Shown in pieces: positions 5,241 through 12,073 of a stretch of DNA of 17,750 bases (the stretch's first letter is position 1; each line of letters starts with the position of its first letter). The DNA is from a bacterium. Its GTDB lineage: Bacteria; Desulfobacterota; Binatia; UBA12015. The stretch is taken from contig JAPOLW010000023.1 of NCBI GenBank assembly GCA_029976905.1, positions 1-17,750 of the forward strand, read 5' to 3'. A model generated the notes under the pieces. It was given only the letters and a program-made list of their open reading frames with translations. It searched no databases and was not told the origin of the DNA. Position numbers and translations under genes: made by a program.

Positions 5241-7850
5241 TTGTCCATTCGTGACGCACGACACCTGGCCGAGGGTGCTCGACTGGAGACTGACGTCTGC
5301 ATCGTCGGGGCGGGGGCGGCCGGACTGGCCGTGGCTCTGGAGCTCGAAGGCGCTCCTTTCGATGTAACGCTGCTCGAAAGTGGCGGGTTTGGTCGAGAGC
5401 CGGATGCCGACGAACTCGACCAGATGGAGAGGGTGGGGCTTCCGTTCCGGCTCGACACCGACGTCCGCCATCGTGCTCTGGGGGGAACGACGATTGCATG
5501 GGCGGGCCGTTGCGCGACTTTCGACGAGTCCGACTTCGTGGAGCCCGCGGGCGGCGGACGGGGAGGTTGGCCCTTTGGCGCCCCGGAGATCGAACGATTC
5601 CTTCCGCGCGCCCGGGAATTCCTCGGCCTCGAGCAGACCGATGGGCTGGGGGCGGAGTTCTGGTCGGGGGACACTGCCTTCGAAGCTCTCCGGGGCGCGG
5701 AGATAGAACCGAGGATCCATGTCTTCACACGCACACCCGACCTCGGGCGACGCTACCGGCGGGCTTTGGAACGCTCGCGCACGACGACGGTCTATCTCCA
5801 TGCCACGGTAGGGCGGCTCGTCGCGCCGGCGAACGGAGATGCCGTCACCCATCTCGAGGGTTGGAGCGCACCCGGCCGGGGATTCCGCATCGCCGCGCGG
5901 GCCTGGGTGCTGGCCTGCGGCGCACTGGAGAACCCCCGACTTCTTCTTCTCTCCAACGACCATCGTCCGGCCGGACTGGGCAACGATCACGATCTGGTGG
6001 GCCGCCATTACATGGACCATCCGCGCGGCGACGGAATCGGACGTCTCTTCCTCGACCGCGCGCATCCGCTTTACGCCGAGCTGGTCGCGGCGCTTCTGCC
6101 CGGTCACGAAAAACAGGTGAACGGATCGATGCAACTCGCGTTCGCCATGCGCTCGGACCTGCGCGCTGGAAAGGGGCTCTCGAACGCGGTTTCCTTTTGC
6201 TACGGCGCGGCGACCGAGCGTGTCGCTCGTCTACGGCCGCCCTGGGACCGATTGATCGAGTTCGGAAGGTCTGGCCGGCGTAGCACGCACTTTCGCGCCG
6301 ACGTCACTGCGCTGGCCAAGGAGGCGCCGCTGCTGGCGTCGGCGGCCTGGCAGCACTGGCGACGTCGCCCGTTCGAACTCGATCACCTCGTCCTCGTGGA
6401 CCAGGTCGAGCAGATGCCGGATCCTGACAGTCGGGTACTTCTGTCCGAGCGGCGGGACCGGTTCGGACAAGCCCTCTTGCGACTGGATTGGAGGATCGAT
6501 CCGGGCGTGACGCGAAGCCTGCACGAACTCCACCGTTCGATTGCCGAGCATGTTCGCAGGACGGGAATTGGTCGGCTGGAGAGTCGACTTCTCGACATCC
6601 CGGAGTTCTCGCCCGAGTACACCGAATGCGCTCACCCCATGGGGACGACGAGAATGGACGCCGATTCCGGACGCGGCGTCGTCGACGAGAACGGTCGGGT
6701 GCACGGCCTGGGCAATCTCTTCGTGGCCGGGAGTTCGGTCTTCCCGACCGGAGGCAACGCGCCGCCCACGCTCACGTTGAGCGCACTCGCCATCCGTCTT
6801 GCCGATCATCTCCGTCTCGAGTGGAAGCGGGCCGGCGCGATCGAGCCGGCCGTCCTCGAGGCTTCGGCATCAGCTTCCTCCGCGGAACCAGTCGGAGAGC
6901 CTGCGTGGTCGATCGTCATTCCGACCCTGAACCGACCGGACGCGATCGCAACCTGTCTCGAGTCGATCGCGGCCATGCAGTCACCGGCCGGCGGGTTCGA
7001 GGTCCTGGTCGTCGACGATGGAAGCGATCCGCCGCTGGAGATCGAGCGCACGAGGTACGACCGGCTCGACCTGCATCTCCTGCGCCAGGAGAACGCCGGC
7101 CCGGGGGGTGCTCGCAATCTCGGCATGGCGCGGGCCCGCGGGCGGTGGGTGGCCTTTACCGATGACGATTGCCGCCCTTCGGTCGACTGGTTGGTCGCAC
7201 TCGCCCGCCGCGTCGAAAGTGCGCCCGACGTATTGGTCGGCGGGCGCATTCTGGCCGCAGGGCCGTCCACCACGTTCTCGGAGGCCAATCAGTTCATCAC
7301 CGAACTGGTGTACGCGGCGCAGAATCGAGACCTCGAGCGGGCTCGGTTCTGCGCGTCCAACAATCTCGCCGGGCCGCGCGACCTGCTCATGGAGCTCGGC
7401 GGCTTCGACGCCGTCGGCTTCGAGATCGGCGCGGCCGAGGACCGTGACCTGTGCGACCGTTGGCTCGCGGCGGGTGGGCGGATGATCTACGCCCGCGAAG
7501 CAACGGTCGTGCACGACCACCGATCCACCTTACGCGGCTTTGTCGAGCAGCATTTCCGCTACGGCCGTGGCGCGGCCCGCTACCACCGTCGCCGAAGAGA
7601 CCGTGGTACGGGCCAACTGGCGGACGATGTGGGGGTCCATCTTTGGCTGGGCTCCTACCTTGCGGAGCGGCTCGCCGGTGTTTCGGTCTCCCGGGCGATG
7701 GGGCTCCTCGGCGCGATTTCCCTCTGGCAGGGGCTCAATGGGCTGGGCTTTCTGTTGGGAGGAGCCGTCGATATCCTCCTGGGATACCGGACGGAGGTCC
7801 CTGGAGCCCATCGCTTCGACGCAGGCAGGCGGAACCTCCCCGAGGCCTGA
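5241..7850 (+). CDS. Fusion of a GMC flavin oxidoreductase and a GT2 glycosyltransferase
   Basis: This is a single 869-residue reading frame from TTG 5241 (GTG 5226 is the alternative). Residues 1-540 form a GMC oxidoreductase: the FAD loop GAGAAG at 23-28, an LGGTTIAWAGR-like segment, CAHPMGTTRM with His465, and FVAGSSVFPTGGNAPPTLT with Asn506, the usual His/Asn catalytic pair. A short Ala/Ser/Glu-rich linker leads into a complete GT2 domain from about 556: WSIVIPTLNRPDAIATCL, VLVVDDGS, FTDDDCRPS (Asp641-643, metal/nucleotide-sugar motif) and AAEDRDLCDRW (Glu733-Asp734, catalytic-base region). A hydrophobic C-terminal segment may contact the membrane. Both halves keep their key residues, so a bifunctional enzyme is likely, oxidising an alcohol of a glycan or lipid and transferring a sugar. 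No stop or frame change occurs at the junction (about 6830-6905). Substrates unknown. Confidence 0.9.
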   Translation: MSIRDARHLAEGARLETDVCIVGAGAAGLAVALELEGAPFDVTLLESGGFGREPDADELDQMERVGLPFRLDTDVRHRALGGTTIAWAGRCATFDESDFVEPAGGGRGGWPFGAPEIERFLPRAREFLGLEQTDGLGAEFWSGDTAFEALRGAEIEPRIHVFTRTPDLGRRYRRALERSRTTTVYLHATVGRLVAPANGDAVTHLEGWSAPGRGFRIAARAWVLACGALENPRLLLLSNDHRPAGLGNDHDLVGRHYMDHPRGDGIGRLFLDRAHPLYAELVAALLPGHEKQVNGSMQLAFAMRSDLRAGKGLSNAVSFCYGAATERVARLRPPWDRLIEFGRSGRRSTHFRADVTALAKEAPLLASAAWQHWRRRPFELDHLVLVDQVEQMPDPDSRVLLSERRDRFGQALLRLDWRIDPGVTRSLHELHRSIAEHVRRTGIGRLESRLLDIPEFSPEYTECAHPMGTTRMDADSGRGVVDENGRVHGLGNLFVAGSSVFPTGGNAPPTLTLSALAIRLADHLRLEWKRAGAIEPAVLEASASASSAEPVGEPAWSIVIPTLNRPDAIATCLESIAAMQSPAGGFEVLVVDDGSDPPLEIERTRYDRLDLHLLRQENAGPGGARNLGMARARGRWVAFTDDDCRPSVDWLVALARRVESAPDVLVGGRILAAGPSTTFSEANQFITELVYAAQNRDLERARFCASNNLAGPRDLLMELGGFDAVGFEIGAAEDRDLCDRWLAAGGRMIYAREATVVHDHRSTLRGFVEQHFRYGRGAARYHRRRRDRGTGQLADDVGVHLWLGSYLAERLAGVSVSRAMGLLGAISLWQGLNGLGFLLGGAVDILLGYRTEVPGAHRFDAGRRNLPEA

Positions 7851-7995
7851 TGGCTGCGGTGGCCGCCGAGCGAGGGATCGGATTCCGTGCTCAGCGAAGA
7901 GGTCTTTCGCCGCAGGGGCTTCGGTGTCCCGGGGCGTCCCCGGTCTGCCGGCCAACAGGCGCCGATCCATGGCAGGACCCCTGGCAAAGAGGAAG

Positions 7996-8032
7996 CACTC
8001 GTTTCGGCTTCTCTTCTCGGATGAAGCGAGTG
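7996..8032. terminator. Hairpin between convergent genes
   Basis: CACTCGTTTC (7996-8005) pairs with GAAGCGAGTG (8023-8032), a 10-bp stem including one G-U pair, with a 17-nt loop. It sits just past the stop of the minus-strand gene at 8035 and 146 bp after the plus-strand fusion gene, so it could end both transcripts. There is no T-tract. Nothing else was recognised in the 184-bp gap 7851-8034. Confidence 0.4.
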
Positions 8033-8034
8033 GC

Positions 8035-8577
8035 CTAGTCGCGGATGAAGGAGACGAACTTGTACTGCCCGTCTCGTTCGAGGATCGATCCTGTGCGGAT
8101 CAGTCGGTCCTGGCCGGCGGCGTCCGTTACCGTCAGGGATAGTCGCCGCCAGGCCTGATGGCCAGCGTACTCCTTGTGCCCCTTTTCGAATGAGACGTCT
8201 TTGATCTGGAAGGACTCGCCGCCGAAGCGCTCGAGAAGCAGGTTTTCGAAGTGGCGGCTCTTCTGGTCCATGATCTGCCAGAAATATTCACTGGCCTCGC
8301 CGCTGAGAATCTGCGGGGCCTCGCCCTTGTCGACGTTGCCGGGAACGACGAGCTGTCGATACTCGATTTCGGTGACGCGAAGCGCCTGAAGCCCCTTTTC
8401 GTCCCGTTGCTCGAGCGCGAGCAGGAATCGGTCGAGGAGAGCGCCGAGGTCGTTGCTGCCTCCCGAGAAACCGCCCGGGGCGCTCGCGGCCTCGAGCCGC
8501 TGCATCGAGATTGCCTGGGCGAGGCAAAGAAGGACGAGCGTGAGGGCGAGCAGATGTGCGGGCAAGCGAGGCATCAT
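8035..8577 (-). CDS. Exported protein of unknown function
   Basis: A 180-residue protein starting MMPRLPAH, with a hydrophobic signal peptide (LLALTLVLLCLAQAIS) and a likely cleavage after about residue 23-31. No family is recognised. The mature part has an alpha/beta look: an amphipathic helix LGALLDRFLLALEQRDEKG, a middle helical block around YFWQIMDQKSRHFENLLLERF, then beta strands WRRLSLTVTD, RLIRTGSILERDG and YKFVSFIRD. This helix-then-sheet order is compatible with an NTF2/SnoaL-like fold, but that is inference. There is no obvious Shine-Dalgarno; either of two adjacent ATGs could be used. The strong hairpin at 8590-8620 lies just before it, so it is probably transcribed separately from the fragment upstream. 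Confidence 0.75.
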   Translation of the reverse strand: MMPRLPAHLLALTLVLLCLAQAISMQRLEAASAPGGFSGGSNDLGALLDRFLLALEQRDEKGLQALRVTEIEYRQLVVPGNVDKGEAPQILSGEASEYFWQIMDQKSRHFENLLLERFGGESFQIKDVSFEKGHKEYAGHQAWRRLSLTVTDAAGQDRLIRTGSILERDGQYKFVSFIRD

Positions 8578-8589
8578 CGGAGGCCTGAG

Positions 8590-8620
8590 CCGGAGAGGGC
8601 GGCGCCGCCGCCCTCTCCGG
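8590..8620 (-). terminator. Perfect 14-bp hairpin after the truncated gene
   Basis: CCGGAGAGGGCGGC (8590-8603) and GCCGCCCTCTCCGG (8607-8620) are perfect inverted repeats separated by 3 nt. On the minus strand it follows the stop of the truncated gene (8638) by 18 bp and precedes the exported-protein start (8577). It lacks a T-tract, so it may be a terminator of the kind common in GC-rich genomes or an mRNA 3'-end stabiliser. Confidence 0.6.
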
Positions 8621-8637
8621 TGGTTTGAAGGTGAGAG

Positions 8638-9000
8638 TTACCGGGTTTCGAAGCTGATCCAGCGGCCGGTGGCCCAGCTTTCGCGTCCGGGAGCGAAGGC
8701 GCCCATGTAGCCTGTATCGAGCAGATAGGCATCGAGCGACGAGCAGTCGTAGCTCGACGACACGTCGCCGGAGGGGATGGGCTGGCAGCCAAAATCCCGA
8801 CAAGCTCCGGGAAGGCCCGGATCTGTCGTGACGACTCCGTCATTGCTCTGCCACTGTGCGAATAGATCGGTCGTCTGACAGGGAGAATCCGCCGTGATCT
8901 CGTGGTTCTGCGCGTACGTCGTGCCATCTTCACCGACGTCCCAGGACGTCGAGTCGGCCACCAGCAGCGCACCCGTCGCGGTACCGTCGGGGCTGCACGT
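8638..9000 (-). pseudogene. C-terminal fragment of a larger exported protein
   Basis: The open frame runs from a TGA at 9001-9003 down to the stop at 8638, about 120 codons. It contains no ATG start upstream of its conserved-looking part; the only candidate is a GTG at 8961. The sequence reads TCSPDGTATGALLVADSTSW, then GLPGACRDFGCQP, and ends DTGYMGAFAPGRESWATGRW. Endings of the type 'GAFAP...W..GW' occur at the C-termini of large secreted proteins in environmental bacteria. There is no signal peptide. In the frame just upstream, AAADAVN abuts this start and could be its continuation across a 1-nt shift. I interpret it as the surviving 3' end of a truncated gene. A short expressed protein from the GTG cannot be excluded. 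Confidence 0.55.
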
Positions 9001-9269
9001 TCACCGCGTCCGCAGCCGCGAAAAGTTCACCAGCGAGGGGCTGGACCTTCCGGTTCTGACGAGAGGAACCGCGAAGGTCGCTGCGGGAGAAGATTCTTCC
9101 CCTGCGCTTCGAAGCGCAAGCCCCCGAGCAGGCCGCGGGGAAACCTTGCATGCTGGAGGGCCCGCTGTTTTGCTCCGGGATGCGTACGCGGCCACCCGCC
9201 CTGCCGCATCTCCGGACTACCCCGCCCGCAGACTCGACGAGGGCCCGCCATCCTCACGGAGGGAAAGCC
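9001..9269. promoter_or_regulatory. Leader region of the 634-residue secreted protein, with two inverted repeats
   Basis: The region shows no convincing gene. It holds two structured elements. The first is a stem of GACCTTCCGGTTC (9044-9056) with GAACCGCGAAGGTC (9066-9079), 13 pairs with one bulged base and a 9-nt loop. The second is a 16-bp perfect palindrome, TGCGCTTCGAAGCGCA (9103-9118). They may be an operator, a leader RNA structure or a terminator-like element. GGAGGG at 9258-9263 is the ribosome site of the next gene. No clear -10/-35 was identified. Confidence 0.45.
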
Positions 9270-11174
9270 GTGAAGTGCGTTCAAACAACCATGAATATAT
9301 GGATCTGGACCATCGTCGCCGCGCTGACTCTTCTCGCTGCGGATGCGGCCGCCTTCGCGACACCGACGAGCTTCACTCCCGTCCTCCCGGCGATCACGGG
9401 CCTGCATCCCGGGACCGTAGCGACGCTCGGGTTCACCACGGACCCGACCGACGAGGGCACCACCTATGACGCGACGTGCACGTCTGCCGACGGCGGGACG
9501 ACTCGCCGGGCAGCCGGAACCGGGAGTCCACTGCGGGTCCACGGTCTCACGGACGGAGCGACGTATGCGTGTACCGTCGCGGCAACGAACACCCATGGGA
9601 CGTCGTCCGCAACCTCCGATAGCTTCGTCGCCAGCACGACGCCCGACACGCTGTTCCTTCTCGGTTACCCGGGGCAAAAGGGCGATGGATATTTCGACAC
9701 ACTTCTCTCGGGTTGCCAGAATCCAACGTCCTTGTCCCTCGAGCAGAGCTGCACTGGGAGCCCCTTCCAGGCCTCGAACACGAACAACAGCAACCTGATG
9801 GCGATCACAGACGGCATCAACATCTATTATACCGGCGCCACAGGCGGTTGCTCCGATCTATCAGACTGCACGTCCTTTGGCGGATATAAGTGCCCGATTG
9901 CTTCCAATGGCAGCGATTGCACGGGAGTCTTCGCCGGCCCGATCGGAGGAATCGTGCGTTCCTTTGCGACAGCCAACGGTTATTTCTTCATCGGTCAACA
10001 GGAGGGCACCATCTACCGCTGCCCGATCGTGAACTGGAACGCGGGTGATGCCGCTCCGGATTGCGGCGACCCTTGGGATGATGCGGGAGACAAGCGTTTC
10101 CCCGCCGGCATGCTTGTCGCGAACGATCGCCTCTACGTCGCCCTGAACCGCCAGGACACCGACGACTCCATCGACCGCCTGCTCTGGAGTTGCAGTCTGG
10201 AGGACGCAAGCCACTGCCAGACCCTCGACAACCCGGGCAAGACAAACATTCTGGCCCTGGCGGCCGGTGCTGGCTATCTATGGGTCGGTCTCGCTAGCGG
10301 CATCATCTGGCGGTGTGATCTCGACGAAGACAATGCCTGCACTACATGGGATACGGCCGGGGGCAAGATCACCTCTTTGTCGTACGATGGCGCGGGGACA
10401 CTGTATGCGTTCGTCGAAGGCACCGGTTTCAATAGGGAAACCAACGAGAACAATCCGTCCGTGACGTGGTTTTGCCCAACAGCAACGAAGAACTCGTGCA
10501 GCGTCGTGGGGGGCGGGTCCAGGAACGCATGGGCCGTGAATCTACCCGGATTTATCGCCGCCTATGACGATGGATCGGGTGCCACCGGTGTCTTCAGCGC
10601 CGGTTGCACGCTCTCTCCCGCCGGAGCGGACAACGGCTGCGACGGATGCAGATATCCCACTGTGGCCGAGGCAGGTACCCCTGTAGCGAGCTTCTACGTG
10701 CCAAAGCAGAACATGATCGCCAAGCCGTGGGGGCAAGAGCCGACGTGTGCCGGGACACCCTGGCACGGAAACCTCCCGATGCTCTATGTGCCCCCTGGCG
10801 GCGTGACCTCGCCCGGTTCGGCCGAGGTCGAAATCTCGCTGTCCGGTTTTGCGTCGGTTCTCCAGACCCGCTGTGATTCCGGGGACAAGGTGATGGCGAA
10901 CGTTCGATTGAGCGGGCCGTACGGTCTCCGCCGGGATCGATGGACTGATCTGTGTGCGGGGGAACAGGACCCGACTGCGCGGGGGACATTTGGTGTACTG
11001 GACGAAGGGGAATACAAGGTGATCGTCGCGGTCGGATCCCGGTTCGGCCGGGAGACATTCACGGTCGTCGACGATGAGGTCACCGAGGTTCCGGTGAACC
11101 TCGGACCGCCTGCTCGTCGAGCGATCGGGGCGACGCCCGGCACGAGGCTTCCGACCAGACGCAGTCTTCGGTAG
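9270..11174 (+). CDS. Secreted Fn3 and Cys-pair repeat protein, possibly a beta-propeller
   Basis: A 634-residue protein from GTG 9270, with GGAGGG 6 nt upstream; an in-frame ATG at 9291 is less well placed. A signal peptide (IWTIVAALTLLAADAAA) is followed by a fibronectin type III-like domain at about 31-122. Residues 200-460 hold a repeat in which a short hydrophobic/aromatic strand leads into a cysteine pair: YKC..C (208/217), YRC..C (251/265), WSC..C (308/316), WRC..C (349/357) and WFC..C (402/410). Each is followed by a Gly-rich strand such as YLWVGLASG. Spacing is about 41-57 residues, suggesting propeller blades stapled by disulfides. All 22 mature cysteines are an even set. A beta-rich C-terminal domain (about 515-610) follows, then a basic tail. 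Function unknown; probably extracytoplasmic adhesion or binding. Confidence 0.85.
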   Translation: MKCVQTTMNIWIWTIVAALTLLAADAAAFATPTSFTPVLPAITGLHPGTVATLGFTTDPTDEGTTYDATCTSADGGTTRRAAGTGSPLRVHGLTDGATYACTVAATNTHGTSSATSDSFVASTTPDTLFLLGYPGQKGDGYFDTLLSGCQNPTSLSLEQSCTGSPFQASNTNNSNLMAITDGINIYYTGATGGCSDLSDCTSFGGYKCPIASNGSDCTGVFAGPIGGIVRSFATANGYFFIGQQEGTIYRCPIVNWNAGDAAPDCGDPWDDAGDKRFPAGMLVANDRLYVALNRQDTDDSIDRLLWSCSLEDASHCQTLDNPGKTNILALAAGAGYLWVGLASGIIWRCDLDEDNACTTWDTAGGKITSLSYDGAGTLYAFVEGTGFNRETNENNPSVTWFCPTATKNSCSVVGGGSRNAWAVNLPGFIAAYDDGSGATGVFSAGCTLSPAGADNGCDGCRYPTVAEAGTPVASFYVPKQNMIAKPWGQEPTCAGTPWHGNLPMLYVPPGGVTSPGSAEVEISLSGFASVLQTRCDSGDKVMANVRLSGPYGLRRDRWTDLCAGEQDPTARGTFGVLDEGEYKVIVAVGSRFGRETFTVVDDEVTEVPVNLGPPARRAIGATPGTRLPTRRSLR

Positions 11175-11181
11175 GCCGAAG
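11166..11181 (+). terminator. Hairpin containing the stop codon
   Basis: CTTCGG (11166-11171), loop TAGG and CCGAAG (11176-11181) form a 6-bp perfect stem whose loop contains the TAG stop of the secreted Fn3 protein. It may be a terminator or chance; no T-tract follows. The remaining convergent gap to 11318 shows no other clear element. Confidence 0.3.
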
Positions 11182-11318
11182 GGGCGGCACGTCCCCGCCG
11201 CCATGTCCTGCCGTGTCTGCCCACCCGCTCTCTTCGCTGGGGCCAATCCGGTTCGAGCCGTGGCCTCCGGACCGAAGACCTACTTTCCTCCGGATCTCGG
11301 TGTGTCGGCGGACGCAGC

Positions 11319-11876
11319 TCAGTCGAGTGTGCAAGCCTCCCCGCGTTCGCATCGGCCGGACCCGTCCTCGGAGTTCTTGCACTGGAAGTCACCGTCGGAA
11401 GACGACTCGACAAAGGCCGCGCAATTATCGGTAGCGAAGGAGCTGCATGCGTTTGTACTGACGTCCGAAATGCATGCCGGTAGGGGCGGTGTAGGACCTT
11501 CGGGGGGGAGGAAGAAGTCGACGGGGAGAGTCGCGGTGGCGAGGGGCGACCATTGGTCGTCGGGACAGGGCTCCCTTGGGCAAGCATCTGCGCCGTCGCA
11601 GTTGAACGTTGCGACGCCATCGTCAGAGACCGACTCTTGCGAACAATCGACAAACGAGGGGGCGTCCTGACCGGCAATGGTCACGTTGCCGGTCACGTGT
11701 CCATCGGAGATTCGGTAGGTGATGGCCCAGCGCTCATCCCCGACGTCTTTGTTGACGAGGGTCGCGCTCCGATCTCTGGTGTATTGTACGCCGGCGGCAG
11801 TCGCCAGGCTGGACGAGGCGATGAGCACCGAGGCTACGAAAACGAAGGCCCAGTGAGCCGGGAAACGGGTTCTCAC
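11319..11876 (-). CDS. Exported Cys-rich protein of unknown function
   Basis: A 185-residue protein starting at GTG 11876, preceded by AGAAGGAG about 8 nt upstream, which is better than any upstream start in the frame. The signal peptide FVFVASVLIASSSLATAAG is clear. The mature protein begins with a beta-rich part (ATLVNKDVGDERWAITYRI, then HVTGNVTIAG). Its second half contains ten cysteines in CxxxxC-like clusters, including DACPREPCPDD, PACISDVSTNAC and CERGEAC. The even count suggests five disulfides in the periplasm or outside the cell. No family is recognised. It is convergent to the Cys-pair repeat protein, and both may be surface proteins of one functional group, though this is only proximity. 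The 197-bp gap up to the sulfatase suggests its own promoter. Confidence 0.78.
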   Translation of the reverse strand: MRTRFPAHWAFVFVASVLIASSSLATAAGVQYTRDRSATLVNKDVGDERWAITYRISDGHVTGNVTIAGQDAPSFVDCSQESVSDDGVATFNCDGADACPREPCPDDQWSPLATATLPVDFFLPPEGPTPPLPACISDVSTNACSSFATDNCAAFVESSSDGDFQCKNSEDGSGRCERGEACTLD

Positions 11877-11995
11877 TGAAATGACTCCTTCTGGTTCCGA
11901 TGGGTTTGGCGAATGGGACACGAAAAGCCGCAGCCCCGCGGGTGGTACACGCGATTGACTTCCCCGACGGCAGATGAGCCCGACTCGTGTGGTTG

Positions 11996-12023
11996 GTGGG
12001 CAGGGGCTGCCGCAAAGGCCCAC
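11996..12023 (-). terminator. Weak hairpin downstream of the sulfatase operon
   Basis: GTGGGC (11996-12001) pairs with GCCCAC (12018-12023), a 6-bp stem 51 bp past the sulfatase stop on the minus strand. It is the only candidate operon terminator I could find between 11877 and 12073. There is no T-tract, and the stem is short enough to be chance. Confidence 0.25.
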
Positions 12024-12073
12024 CGTCCTCAAGTCGAATGCGTCGGAATCGGAACGCGTCCCTTCTTGGAGGC

